Shown in pieces: positions 45,233-57,689 of a DNA stretch of 64,000 nucleotides. A model generated the notes under the pieces. That model saw only the letters and a list, made by a program, of their open reading frames with translations. It was not told the origin of the DNA and made no database searches. This stretch comes from Craterostigma plantagineum (taxonomy: Eukaryota > Streptophyta > Magnoliopsida > Lamiales > Linderniaceae): positions 1 through 64,000 of the forward strand of contig JAPQWV010000051.1 in the NCBI GenBank assembly GCA_027422505.1, read 5' to 3'. Position 1 is the first letter of the stretch. Each line of letters starts with the position of its first letter. A program made the position numbers and the translations under genes.

Positions 45233-47950
45233 TGTAATACGCGGGTCCCGCGAGTAAGTTGGCCAATAAATTTCCATACATATTATATGATTATGAGTGC
45301 ATGTTATGTGCTTACATGATTCTGAGGAATGTTGCTATGTGTTTCTGCTAGTAGAATGACCAATTTAATAAGAAACTTGAGTTAGGACTAAAGAGTTTAT
45401 ATAAGGTGACAAAGTTCCGCTAGAAGATAATTATTAGAATATAAGATTTTAAATCATAGGGTTTTTCTTTAGATGGAGTATGAAAACTTGACTGATAGGT
45501 AACTATTTTAATAATGTAATAACGAAAGTTACTTAAAAATTTATATGGTTCGATGACTTAGCTATGAGGGGAAAGGAATTTTAATAATACAATAAGAAGT
45601 TTTATTAGGAAGAAACTTTCGAAGACCTAGAAGTATTTATATTACTTAACTATGAGGGTTGTTTCTTAGGAACTCCATAAGCACGGTTAAAGTAGATATA
45701 TATGTCATTTTACCTACTTCCACACGCAAACATGAGTTAAGATAAGAAACATACTTCATATAGTAGGAAGATCTTCGAAAATTAAGAGCTGAAAGGAGAA
45801 GAGTAGCTCAAACATCAGAACTTCAAAGGGTATAATATTTACTCTGATTTCCTTTTCGTCCTAAAAGTTTATAACTTAGCATGTTATACTAATTAGTAGG
45901 CACGACGAGTTACACTTGTTTGAGTTTTCCATAAGTTTGAATTTTCATAGTCTTAAATCTAATCAAATTTTTATGAAGTTTATACGATATCTATAGTGTT
46001 CTTGAAAAATAAAATAACCCTTTTAATCGAAGGTTTGGTGATTTGTTTCGATAAGATTTGATGTTAATAAATGAGTGATTTCTGAAAATTTTAATTTATT
46101 TGAAGTTCTTATAAAATTTATACTGTTCTTGGAGGAAACAATTTTGATTGAGGGTTTCAAGAAACCTAAATGTTAAAAGGTGTTTTGGAGTCGTGAAAGT
46201 GAGTTTCACGAACCCTAAAAAGTTTACGAATTAAGTATAAGTCAATGGTTTTCACGAATTTGGTAAGCTTAGTAAATTATATAATTATACAATGAGTTTC
46301 ACGAATGGATACTAGGCAACAAAGGTCACCAATTGAGAGAATTGCAAATTGTGTATGCAACCTAAACAAATAAAATAATATTATAAGTACATGGACATGT
46401 AATAATGTCTAGCAAATGACTAGCACTTTCACGAATTGAGGTTTGTGTATGCACTATGAAAAGGCCACGAGGCTTAAAGGAATAAAATAATAATGACATG
46501 CACTATGTAAGCTTAGTTATATGTGTAGTGAGCCTCACGAGTTAAAAGTGACTATACGAATTGTGAGGTGTAATGCCACTAATTATATAAACTTAGCGAA
46601 TTGTATATTAGGCCATGTATTTCACGAATGATATCAAGTTGGCGAACTGGATAAATTCACAAAGTGGAGTAGACTTCGTGAAATGGAGAGTTCAAGAATT
46701 AAAATAAGGGTTTCGAGGGGTTCGCAAAATTAGGAGAAATTAAACTAGTTCGCGGGTCTGACTTAACTTAGCAAATCCTTTTAAATGGCTATGTATCTAA
46801 TACAATTCCAAACCTGATATTTCAATATTTAGGAAATACGAGAACTAGATAGTTAAATAAATTAGATAGTATACTGACCTTTTAATTTTATGCTTAAGGT
46901 CGAAATTTGGGATTTCGCCGGATCAGTAGTAAAAATTCCCGGACGACAGGTAAGTGGAAATTTCACTACACCACATAAAAGAAATTATATGTAGATACTT
47001 TATGTGATTATCTGCTTCTGTGGAATTATGTGAATTACCTGTTACGTGAATTGACATGTTAAGTATTTTGTACTAATCACGTATGCATTTCTACGGGAAT
47101 GCACGAGTTACACGAGGGTTATGAGATGCGAGCATGCACAGTATATGGTCGCCGGTGTGTGATGAATATCTGCCGATATGGGCATTTGATGTCGACTCCA
47201 AGTTGAGTCAGAGCTACTTCTATAAAGCACCATTACGGGATGTAAGCCTTCGAATATATGTATTTGAATTGGAATTGTAGCGGGAAGAAGCGACCTGGCT
47301 TGAATTGCCCAGTAAAAAGCAACTCAGTTAACTGGTGTGGGCACAGCCGATGACCAGGGAAGGCGACCTCTATATAGTTTGGCAACCAATAAACGACTGC
47401 CTAGGGGAAACCCTAGTGTAGGTCCAGCTGGAAGCCCACTATTATATTTTATCCTTATTGGAATTAAGCTCAGAATGGTGCGCGTAGCAAGTTAGCTGAG
47501 GGCCCTGAATTAGATTAAAAAGAAAATGAGATACGAGAATTAGAAAGCATTGGCGCAGATGCCTTTGCTAATTACGACACATGCACGGCATGTATAATTT
47601 CCACTTACTGAGCTTTATAGCTCATCCCATGTTTTTATGTGTTGTAGGTTTGGACGATCACGGTACGTGATCTTTTTTATGGCATGACCAACTTTTGAAG
47701 CCTCCGGGGACTTTTGAGGGTGGAGTGTGTACATGGATGTGACCTATGTGGAGGGCGCTAGGGTTTTCTTTTGCTGCGTCTATGTACTCATCTATGTAAT
47801 TTTTGTTGGGACAATATTTTGATTGTACAGGATGATTTCCTTTATATAAAAGGAAATTTGTTTTGCGTATTTTCGGATAACTTTACTATCAGTACTTAGA
47901 TAGTCATGCGAATTAGAAATAAGATAAGTAGTAGTAGGCGGGGCGCCACA
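45233..47950 (+). repeat. Long LTR of a Tekay/Del-like Gypsy element
   Basis: About 2.7 kb, starting TGTAATACGCGGGTCC and ending GGGCGCCACA. It is preceded by a polypurine tract and pol 3' end, yet followed by a primer-binding site (TGGTATCAGAGC, 47954-47965). It therefore adjoins internal sequence on both sides. The middle (about 46190-46760) is rich in TTCACGAA repeats. No coding region. Confidence 0.75.
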
Positions 47951-48170
47951 GGGTGGTATCAGAGCTTCGGTTGCATGTTCTGTAGACTATCCATGTACAC
48001 ACACTCAAAAGCACGGAAGCGGCCTTGCTAGTAAGTTTCATGTTTCTAAGAATTTTGTATGTTTTGATTTATTGGCGATAGGGACTACTAGGGTATCAGG
48101 ACAAGAATGGGTAAAGAAGTGAGGGTAGCTGGAGCGTTAGTAAAAGCAAGGAACCCGATTGCAATTGTTG
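47951..48170 (+). mobile_element. Primer-binding site and 5' internal fragment of the Gypsy element
   Basis: Starts with GGGTGGTATCAGAGCTTCGG, the usual leader after the 5' LTR of Tekay-type elements. Similarity to a Gypsy leader cannot be followed beyond about 48165, where sequence character changes. Confidence 0.6.
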
Positions 48171-48900
48171 CAAAAAATGGCTTTGATTTCATCTTATTTC
48201 GCAAATTAGAACCCTAAATAAAAAGATAAAAATTCATTACAAATCTTACAGTTTGCTTCGTCAATACCCCAATGCCACCTTACACGCCGAAATTGGTTGG
48301 TTAATGGGCATTCAAAATTTTGTAGCTCAATTCACTGTAAAAACGACATTCATAAAATAAATATTCTCTGTCAATAACAATTTTCTGCATCGTAGTAACA
48401 GATAAGGGATGGAAAATAACAGTTCACCAGACATTTATAACAATATAATCTAACTTAATAACAGAAAGTTGCCAGAAAATAACTTATTAAGCCTAAACTC
48501 TGCCACGAGAACTTGGTCCTTAAAACTAATAGTATCTCTGACAGGAACAGACAGTTTAGAAAGTTACTTACTAGGGACGAATAGAAATTGTCCCTAAAAA
48601 ATGACTGACAAAGTACTGAATACTAAAAATTTATATTCTTAGCTATTTAAGTGCTGTTGTTTGTCCCAAACAAGAAACATTACTGTTACATCATCGAAAT
48701 TCAAGAATTCAGCATAATTTATTTAAAATCGCGTCATATTGATAAACGTATTTTCTTACGTTTATATATGTTAAATTTAAGTCATTTGCATGATAAGTGA
48801 AGCCGTTTGGATTATTTTTGTGCTATAATATAGTTTCACAACAAAATCAAACGTTTTACGGCAGTTTGCGACAGTTTCTTATTTCTCAATGATCACGGGG
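48171..48900. other. AT-rich unassigned stretch
   Basis: No coding region and no terminal structure seen. Probably degraded repeat sequence. Confidence 0.3.
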
Positions 48901-50640
48901 TAAATGAAGTCCGATGGACCTCAAATTTTAACCATAGATAGAGGACTTGTTATTGATTCTGCCAAAGGGATTTTCAATCCGAGGTCTATAATGGGAGATA
49001 TGAATTTTTGAATGTGCTGCTGTTTTGCAGAAAATTAGTCGCGGCCGTGAATGGTTTGTACGAGGACGTGAAGAGCACCAGAGAGCTGTTTTCTTACCCG
49101 ATTGAGTCACGGCCGTGAACGTTGACCAATCAGGCCGTGAAGGGTGCTTCATGGCCGTGAATGGAGGTGCATGAGGCCGTGAATGCGGTCATAAAGCCTG
49201 TTTTTAAGCCCGAACGCTTCACGACCGTGAACTTTAACACCCCAAGCTGTGAACATGGGCAGAGACGTGTTTTTATTCAGGCTTTATATTGTCATGGCCG
49301 TGAACTTGAAGAAGAAGGCCGTGAACGTCCCATGTGACCATGTTAAAAGTCAAGGCAGATCAAAATTTGTCACATTTGTCAAAGGAAAGATCACGCACGT
49401 AAGAGCTTGGGACCAATTCTCTGCATAAGCCAAGCCATTCAACTTAATATCAGACATGAAATCAGATTTTGGGGGCTGCTATATGACTTTGGATGCTAGA
49501 AATCTTTCAAGAAATCTTTCAATGGCAACTCCTTGGTTTCTACGTTGAACAAAAGAGCAAAAGGAGATAATCATGAACATCTATATAAAGAGCCATTGTA
49601 ATAAGAAAGAGGAGGAGGTACGTGATAGATACACCATTTAAGCTTATATACAAACATACATGTTGCTTCATTAAAAACCCAAGAACCTTCCATAGTCCGC
49701 TCACCACGTATTTCATAGAATTACTCAGTGAAGAACGAGACTAACTTCGAAGTCGAATTCAGGGAAGTATTTATGATGTATTCGATGTTAGTTACGTGCT
49801 TTGTTGTGATCATGATGAGTAGCTAAATATTTTGTATTTGAGATGAGATGAACCCTAGCGAGATCGATTGTATGTTTACGTGTATTTGATATTTTGCTAT
49901 TGTTATGACTCGTTTATGAAGCATATGATTTTGATTACGTCTATGTAATTGAAATTGTCTAGTTAGCTCACTCATGTCTATGTGATTAAGATACATAGTC
50001 CGGGAAATCGTAAGCTACGCTCGAGAGAGGGGCAGACGATTAAACCACTCGTAAACGAGCGGAATAATCTCATCACTAGAGATAGGTTGGACTACCCCGC
50101 CGGATTAGAGTCAAATCTAATAGCGCGATTCACCTTGTTTTTAATGCAATCTTCGGTTAACTGGTTAGGGAGCTTGCCCGGCTATTTAATTCGTTGATTA
50201 GTTGTTTGCGATCATTATATGGTATGTCGCAGTTTCGTCAGCTATATAACTCGTATGCATGTAGTAGGAATCTCCACGGTCTAATGATCGCTTTATTGAC
50301 GTACACTTGATATTTGTTTGGGTCGAGCTAGGGGGATTCGAAGTTTCAAATACGTTTGTTTCCATAAGGGTTTACTCTCCGTACCAATTTATTACGTCGT
50401 AGTTTCTAAAGTACTGTTATTTACCGTTTCAACCACCAAAATGTGTGCTAGGATATTTAAGCAGAAGTTTTTTCTAAGGTAGATAGTTCTCTTGGGATTC
50501 GATACTCGAATACTCGCTACGTCTATGCTATTTCGATAGGTACACTTGCCTGTTGAGCGTAGGATAGTTCGTTAATGTTCGTTTTATTTTAATACTCGAT
50601 CTGCTCGATCACATATTAATGTATAAATTATAACAATAAA
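48900..50640. repeat. LTR/UTR-like repetitive region with GGCCGTGAA motif cluster
   Basis: No credible coding region. Between about 49035 and 49330 the motif (G)GCCGTGAA or a close variant occurs about nine times at irregular spacing. Further on there is LTR-like sequence: a TATATAAAG box near 49581-49590, then long runs of moderate complexity such as TCTTGGGATTCGATACTCGA near 50490. I suspect remnants of one or more LTR elements but could not find ends. Confidence 0.45.
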
Positions 50641-50885
50641 ATTCGGGTTCACATCATAATAATATTTCAATATCTCGACTTCTCGAGTTCATGAAACGTC
50701 TTGAACGGAGCAGATAACAAAGAGTCTCGTAATAAATTATAGTACTTGGTAATGCGAAGATTAACCAAGAGCCCAATAGGTTTCCTAAGAAGACTAACGA
50801 AGAGCTATAAATATAGGATACCTTTAGCAAGCTACTATATGTTATATATAAAATATCTTACAGCAAGGCTAATAATACCATATAA
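50641..50885 (+). promoter_or_regulatory. Promoter region of jacalin gene 2
   Basis: A TATA box (TATATATAAA, about 50843-50852) lies some 35-40 bases before the start codon at 50886, implying a very short leader. Confidence 0.5.
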
Positions 50886-51388
50886 ATGGAGAATGATTTG
50901 AGGGTCGTAAAGTTAGGTCCCGTCGGAAGCTGCAAGAAGGGTAACCCTTGGGATCACAAGGGTCGTGCCAAGATTTCTCAAATGATCATTTCTTACAATA
51001 AATCAAATATAACCTCACTCCAATTCTTATATACCGACGACAATAATGGAACTCTCTCAGAAACGGTGGGTTCAAATACTAGCGGATATCATTTCAGAAC
51101 TGTAAGTAAACCCTAATTTGCTCTTCGAATGTATTTATTAGACTCGATTATTATGACTTATGAGTACATGCATGGCAGGTGACACTTAAGCAAAGAATTG
51201 AGTACATAACTGCCATCAGTGGCGAAATGCATAGCGACAGCATATGTTCGATCAAAATTTCGACGAATTTACGTGACCATGGTCCCTTTGGAGTAGAACA
51301 CAGTAAGTTTTACATAAATTTCAGCTTCGGGTTTGATGTAGATGGTCAGTTTGGTGGCTTTCATGGCACTGCTGATGATCTGGCCTGA
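50886..51388 (+). CDS. Jacalin-related lectin, single domain, two exons
   Basis: Exons 50886-51101 and 51179-51388 (canonical GTAAGT...GGCAG intron), 141 aa. Starts MENDLRVVKLGPVGSCKKGN; contains KISQMIISYNKSNITSLQF, then VTLKQRIEYITAISGE, RDHGPFGVEH and GQFGGFHGTADDLA. These are the usual jacalin strands: the GP.G start, the EYI..I.G strand, the GPFG segment, and G.FGGFHG near the sugar-binding end. No signal peptide, so nucleo-cytoplasmic as in most jacalin-related lectins. The protein stops right after the GFHG region; the last strand seen in jacalin 1 (LMSIGVYL) is missing, so it may be C-terminally shortened. The intron position matches jacalin 1, supporting a duplication. Confidence 0.88.
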
Positions 51389-51770
51389 GGTCTATTGGAG
51401 TATATCTCAACATATCGACTGTAGATGATAAGAGTCTTATTAAGAAGCTTGGTAGATAGACGTACTATTTCATTAATGTTAATTATTGCAATCATCTCCA
51501 TGAAAATGTGGAGTTTTTTTTGCTTTTTATATGATTGTTTCTCTCGTTTACCTTTAGCTTGACCTTTTTTTTTCGTTGAATGTTAATTAACTTCAGTTAA
51601 GCGAGCTTTAAAAAGTTGGTATTATTTCTCTTGATCTAATGAAATCCACTTTCTTCTTCATTATGACCAAACTGGCCAGGAGCATTGAATTGGAATGTGT
51701 TATCGATTTTTAGAAGAAAATATCGACTACAAAAATTTCCCAAAAAAAAAAAAATCGACTACAACGTTTA
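51389..51770. other. Downstream region of jacalin gene 2
   Basis: AT-rich, with several poly-T runs (for example 51515-51521 and 51563-51573) and an A-run at 51742-51754. Probably the 3' UTR and spacer; no coding region. Confidence 0.4.
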
Positions 51771-51775
51771 GTAGG

Positions 51776-52346
51776 CGTTGAAGAATACGCCATTGCAGGA
51801 AAAAAGGGACATGTCCCCAACGGCTACTTTTGCTAACGTTCATATTTGTACAATCAAAACATATAAAGAAATACAAACATATTCTTGCTCACAAAATTCA
51901 ACATGGTATCAGAGCGGTCGATATAATCATGCTCAAAAAATACAAAAGAAAGGTTTATCATGGCCAAAGAAAACAGAAACCTAAACCTATCTTACCGAGT
52001 CGCAACCTCACTGCTAAAATACAAAACCTACCACCCATGGATCCGAGATGTCGCCTTTCCACTCATAGCCACATTTGGGGCTGCAAATGTGGCTGTGAAC
52101 GAAGGAAAGGAAGAGAGATGGTATGTTGAAAATGAATAATCACGTTGGGCAAGAAACTGAAGGAAGAAATTGGGCTACACAAGCTGGGCCAGAAAATGAA
52201 AGGAGCTTGGCTTCTCAAGGGTTTAAAGGTGTATCATGGCCCAACAGTAGTCTACGACCTTATTCAGAGCAATATAATAAAGAGCTAATCCCTTTAATAA
52301 GTTTGGGTAGGTTTCAGGCCATTTTAATATTTTAACTAGGGAGAAC
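51776..52346 (+). mobile_element. 5' end of Copia element 'B' (LTR, PBS, leader)
   Basis: LTR 51776-51903 (first base mutated, CGTTGAAGAAT...AAAATTCAACA) is the reverse-complement relative of the LTR at 41730-41880. It is followed by TGGTATCAGAGCGG (51904-51917). A short frame follows without a sure gag match. The left flank GTAGG (51771-51775) matches the complement of CCTAC at 41725-41729. A LINE is inserted at 52347-52362. Confidence 0.75.
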
Positions 52347-52362
52347 GACGCAGCTAATAGTT

Positions 52363-55300
52363 TTTTTTTTTTTCGGAAACGATTGGTTTTGCATTTTTTC
52401 AAAAAATTGTACAAGGCTAAGTAGCCAACCAGACCTTCTGCGTACACGGAATTCGCAGATAGGTAAATGCTCACATGGAGCCACAAAGTCAAAACATATA
52501 AGAAAACATTCTACAGCACGCCAACAGGAAAGAAAAGTTGTAAGCATAACAAAAAAGAGGCTCCATCACATCACGGTCCCTGCATTGGCATCCACATCCC
52601 TACAGCAACCACATCAGCGACACTCCAAGAACTCCGCCCACTCAAAACCTGCCATCTCAACTACAGTTTTATCCTCCTGCCATTCGCCCTTGAAGAGCCA
52701 AAGATTGCGGGTCTTCCATAACATCCAGAGTAAATAAACTGTCAATTGAACTCTATGTTGGAAGATTTCTTTTTTGGGTCCAGCGCACACAAATCCCCAC
52801 CAATCATTAAAGCATCCAACCCCATCCTTAATGAAGTTCCAAGTCACCGGCGCTAACTTCCAAATATTGCATGCCCGGGGACATTTGAAAAAGATATGTT
52901 CCATGGATTCTTCACATTCCCCACAAGAAGAGCAAAACGTATCCAGCTGCACCCCCCTTCTTTTCAAATTTAACTTTGTGGGAAGGACATCATGAAGACA
53001 TCTCCAAAGGAAGTGTTTCAATTTGTTCTTGATCCTCAGTTTCCAAACAAACAACCATAACTTTTTCATATTTTCCCCTCGATCACTGCTTTCAGGCTTG
53101 TCCTTACAAGGAGCACTATCCGAGAGCATTTTATGAGCAGAATGAACCGAAAAATTACCTTGCTTATTAGCGGGCCAGGATAGCTTAAGTCCAATTCTTT
53201 GGTTAGGGGTCAAGGCATCAAGCAAGTTGAACGATGAGCCATCCTCAGCTTGGTAAACAGCCCCGTTAATCAACACTTTTCTAGCTTGGAGCCAACATCT
53301 CCATAGCCATGAAGCTGATGCAGGAGCTTTAACTTTGAAAACGTCAGCCTTCGAAAAATATTTTGCCTTTAAAAGCTTGGCGACCGGCAGGTTTGGATTT
53401 GTAAGTATCCTCCACAATTGTTTGGCAAGCAGTGCATCATTAAAATTTTGAATCTCATGAAATCCAAGGCCACCATGTTCTTTGTCTTTCGATAGGGAGT
53501 TCCAGGCCTTCCAATGGAGCTTATGTCCGCCATTTTTGTTCATTCCCCACCAAAAGTCAGCAGCTAGCTTTGTTAACTCCTTGCAAATCTGAAATGGAAG
53601 TTTAAAGCAATACATAACATAGACAGGAATAGAGTTAATCACAGCTTTAATGAGGACCTCCTTCCCAGCGCTGCTCAGAAATTGTGATTTCCAATTGGAG
53701 ATTTTATTCCTGACAGCATTAGAAACAAACTGAAATGTTTCTTTTTTGGATCTTCCAATGAAGAGAGGAAGCCCCAAGTATCTAGCTTTCTGCTCCACTT
53801 TAATTCCATCCAAGATTCTCACAATGGCTTCCTTCATTTCAGGTTTTGTATTCTTGCTGAAAAAAATTGATGATTTCTCCATGTTCACTTTCTGTCCCGA
53901 TGCAAGACTAAATAAGTCAAGAATGCTTCTGATAAGTTGCGCTTGTTCCACGCTTGCTTCTCCGAACAACAGGGAATCGTCTGCAAAAAAGAGGTGAGAG
54001 ACAGTAGGTCCATTTCTGCATAATTTCAGCCCCTTATATCTCCCATCAGCCAAAGCTTGAGTAATAAGATTGGACAAACCTTCAGATAAGATGACAAACA
54101 GAAAGGGGGAAAGTGGGTCTCCTTGTCGGATGCCTCTAGAAGGAATGATAAAGCCACTACTTGTACCATTAATGTTGAAAGAAAAGGATGTCGAGCTAAT
54201 GCAAACCCTAACCCATTCGATGAACTTCGAGTCAAATCCCATTTTCTGCATAATTCGGATGAGAAATGGCCACTCGACTCTATCATAGGCTTTCGCTAGG
54301 TCAAGTTTAAGTGCCATGAACCCTCTTCGTCCTTTCCTCAAAGAATTCAAATAATGAATACATTCGTGCGCCATAGTGACATTATCAAGAATATGTCTCC
54401 CCTCAATGAAAGCAGATTGACTGGGGTGTATGATATTTTTAAGGCAAGGTTTGAGTCTTTCAGTAAGGAGTTTTGATATAATTTTATAAGTAACATTGCA
54501 AAGACTAATAGGCCGAAAATCCATAATATACTCAGGGTCCCTAATCTTAGGAATAAGGGTGATAAGTGTAAGATTCATGCTTTTAAGAAGCTTACTACGA
54601 CTCAAAAAGTTGTTGACCGAGTGACATAATTCGGGATAAACAATAGGCCAAAAATTCTGAAAAAAAAGAGGAGTCATACCGTCAGGACCCGGGGCTTTGT
54701 ATGGGTTCATAGAAAAAAGCGCCTTTCTGATTTCCTCAATGGAAGCTGGAGCAGTGAGATGTTGGTTCATGGAGTGAGAGATAGAAATAGGTATACCTTC
54801 AAGTGCCTCCTCCAAGCATGGTGGATTTGACGATGTGAAGAGCTCCTGATAGTACCCGCAAATTTCAGCAACGGTATCATCAAATGAAATGCAAGTATTT
54901 CCAAGCCCTTCCTTTAAGATTCATAAAGCTGTTGGCCTTCCTTCTTTGAACAGTAGAAGCATGAAAAATTTCGTATTTTTGTCTCCTTCTTTGAGCCATT
55001 GAACTCTTGATTTTTGCTTCCAATACAATTCCTCTTCTCTGTAAGCTTTGTGAAGGTTAGCCTTTAAAGCGCTCCACTCCCTCCAGTCTCTTAAACTTCC
55101 TTCTTCTCTAAGTTCAAGGAGCTTTTTACTAATCTGCTCAATCAACAATCCCGAATTAGTCTTCAATGTTCCACACCATTTCAGCAACTCAACTCTGCAT
55201 ATTTTGATCTTTTGACTCAGCTGAAAATGTGGATTTCCAATAATGCATGTAGACCATGCTTTTCCCACCACTTCTTGTATGCCAGGCCTAGAGATCCACC

Positions 55301-55824
55301 TCCTGTCAAAGAGAAATCTTCTCTTGGGCTTTTCTTTATGATGTTTCAGGTTGACCAAAAGCAAACTATGATCAGATGAGTGCTTTTCGACATGGGTGAC
55401 ATGCGATTCAGGAAATTGCAACATCCACCTGGGAGAAGCAAAGACTCTGTCTAGCCTTTCTTCAACAAATTCATCTCCTTCCCTATTGTTAGTCCAAGTG
55501 AAACCCCTCCCAGAAAATTTCAGCTCACTCATTTCCATCTCGTTGATGAAGGTATTAAACGGTTGCAAACTAGCTTCCCCTCTGACGTGACCACCTTTCT
55601 TTTCACACCGAGCCCTAATTTCATTGAAATCCCCTCCCAAACACCAAATATTGCCCCAACGATTTCTTTTTCATTGATTAAAAACTGGAATTCTTCTCTT
55701 CGTTCTTGGACAAAGTTGCTGTTGTGCACGAATATGATCCACACCTGGTCTTCTATATCATGAAGTTTGCAGCACACCTCCACACAAAAATTATTAGATA
55801 AAATATTAATAATAGTAACTTCTT
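52363..55824 (-). mobile_element. 5'-truncated LINE (L1-type non-LTR retrotransposon)
   Basis: Flanked by a perfect 16-bp target duplication GACGCAGCTAATAGTT (52347-52362 and 55825-55840). A poly(A) tail, seen as T-run 52361-52373, is at the left edge, so the element reads on minus. It keeps the end of the endonuclease domain, the reverse transcriptase and the C-terminal zf-RVT region. The 5' end falls inside the endonuclease, the usual outcome of incomplete reverse transcription. Confidence 0.93.
52614..55783 (-). pseudogene. LINE ORF2 (endonuclease-reverse transcriptase), frameshifted
   Basis: The main frame 52614-54815 holds most of the RT: NPYKAPGPDGMTPLFFQNFW, the IPK....DFRPISL motif, SAFIEGRHILDN, LKLDLAKAYDRVEW, GIRQGDPLSPFLF and the catalytic FADDSLLF, followed by the maturase-like and zf-RVT ends (FLWRCLHDVLPTKLNLKRRG, C..C..H...C). 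Upstream frames 54921-55640 and 55529-55783 hold endonuclease remains (GGDFNEIR, SSDHSLLL). Frameshifts lie near 54910-54965 and near 55640. Not expected to be active. Confidence 0.92.
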
Positions 55825-55840
55825 GACGCAGCTAATAGTT

Positions 55841-56340
55841 AAGTTAGAAAAAATGACCCATTCAGGCTGAAAAGACATGTTTACCCTTATTTTTTCCAGA
55901 AATTACATCCAACTTTTTAAACTAAATCTTCACGTGTTATAAAGTGGTATATAAATCTTATTTAGTGGTATTTATTAAGATTGAAGTGGTATTAAAAAAT
56001 AATCTATAATAGGACACGCTTAGACTAAAAATCGATTTCAGTACCACAAACCCTAAAATTAGCTTTCCAGCCTTAATCGAGAAAACCCGAAAATTTTCTA
56101 CCGATCTGAATCCTTAGTCAACGAAACCCGACCGATTTCAACACTTCATCGACGAATCTTGCGATGGCTCAGAAGGAGAACCCCATCGATCGCCAAAAAA
56201 GTGGCCGGAAGAAGGAGAAGAAAGTTGTTGGGAAGAAGGATGGCGTCGAATGATGGCTCTGCTTGTGTTTTGACTGTGTTTAACACTTTTGGTGATTTGA
56301 ATGATGGTTCTGCTTCTGTGTTTTGCGTTTTGAACTAGTT
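55841..56340. other. Unassigned stretch between the LINE and the tandem array
   Basis: Contains several GTGGTA/TACCAC motifs (for example 55946, 55960, 55987), as does the array that follows, so both may belong to one larger element. No sure coding region. Confidence 0.35.
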
Positions 56341-56344
56341 CTAT

Positions 56345-57500
56345 TTTCATACCACACTTAGTAATATTCTGGTAACAATTTATACTCCATTCGTAACAAA
56401 AAATAAGAACATTGCAGAAGCGTCATGGGCCTATTACCGACTCCATCTTCATACAAACACCACATCACATGTAAACTATACCACTTAAGTATAGTTTGTA
56501 CCAATTCATACTCCACTCGTAACAAAAATGCTTCATGGGCTATTACCGTCTCCATATTTATAAAATACATCACATATAAATTATACCACTTAAGTACAAT
56601 TTGGTACCAATTTGTACTCCATTTGTAACAAAAAATAAGAACATTCCAGAAGCTCCATGGGCCTATTACCTTACCATCGCCATCTTATAAAATACCACAT
56701 CACATGTAAATTATACCACTTAAGTATATTCTAGTACCAAATTATACTCCACTCGTAACAGAAAATAGGAACATTCCAAAACCTTCACAGGCCATCGTCT
56801 CCATCTTTATACAATACCACATCACATGCAAATCATATCACTTAAGTATAGTTTGGTACCAATTTATACTCCACTCGTAACAAATAATACCCAGAAGCTT
56901 CATGGGCCTATTACCGTCTCCATAAAATACCACATCACATGTAAACTATACCACTTAAGTATACCAATTTATACTCCTTTCCTAACAAAAAATAAGAACA
57001 TTCCAGAAGCTCTATGGGCCTATTACCATCTCCATCTTATAAAATACCACGTCACAGGTAAATCATACCACTTAAGTATATTATGGTACCAATTTATACT
57101 CCACTCGTAACAGAAAAATAGGAACATTCCAGAAGCTTCATGGGCAGTCAAACTGTCTCCATCTTTATACAGTACCACATCACATGTAAATTATACCACT
57201 TCAGTATAGTTTTGTACCACTTTATACTCCATTCATAACAAAAAATAAGAACATTCTAGAAGCTTCATGGGCCATCAAACTGTCTCCATCTTTATACAGT
57301 ACCACATCACATGTAAATTATACCACTTTAGTATAATTTAGTACCACTTTTATACTCCATTCATAACAGAAAATAAGAACATTCCAGAAGCTTCATGGGC
57401 CGTCGGTGAATATGGTCTCTCCATCTTTATATAATACCACATCACATGTAAACTATACCACTTAATGATATTTTGGTAACCATTTATATTATCCTGGTAA
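56345..57500. repeat. Tandem array of about ten units of roughly 95-135 bp
   Basis: Recurring order in each unit: ACCACATCACATGTAAA, TATACCACTTAAGTATA, GTACCAATTTATACTCCA, CGTAACAAAAAATAAGAACA, TTCCAGAAGCTTCATGGGCC. About ten copies can be counted from the TATACTCC block. Units vary in length by internal deletions. No coding capacity that would be kept between units. Confidence 0.85.
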
Positions 57501-57689
57501 CAACATTACGAAACAATACCACATTTATTCATTGTAATACCAGATAATATATTATTTGTACCATATTAATGGTTCGAATAATTTTGTAAATAAAAGTTGG
57601 TTTTTCGGCTGGAAATATTAGATTTGAATCATTTAAACTACCAAGTTCCTTGATTTGTCACGTTTATGAAAATATGATGCATGTAGTCA

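Noticed and set aside
56345..57500. CRISPR-like repeat array
   Set aside because: This is eukaryotic nuclear DNA and the units are contiguous without unique spacers; it is a tandem repeat.
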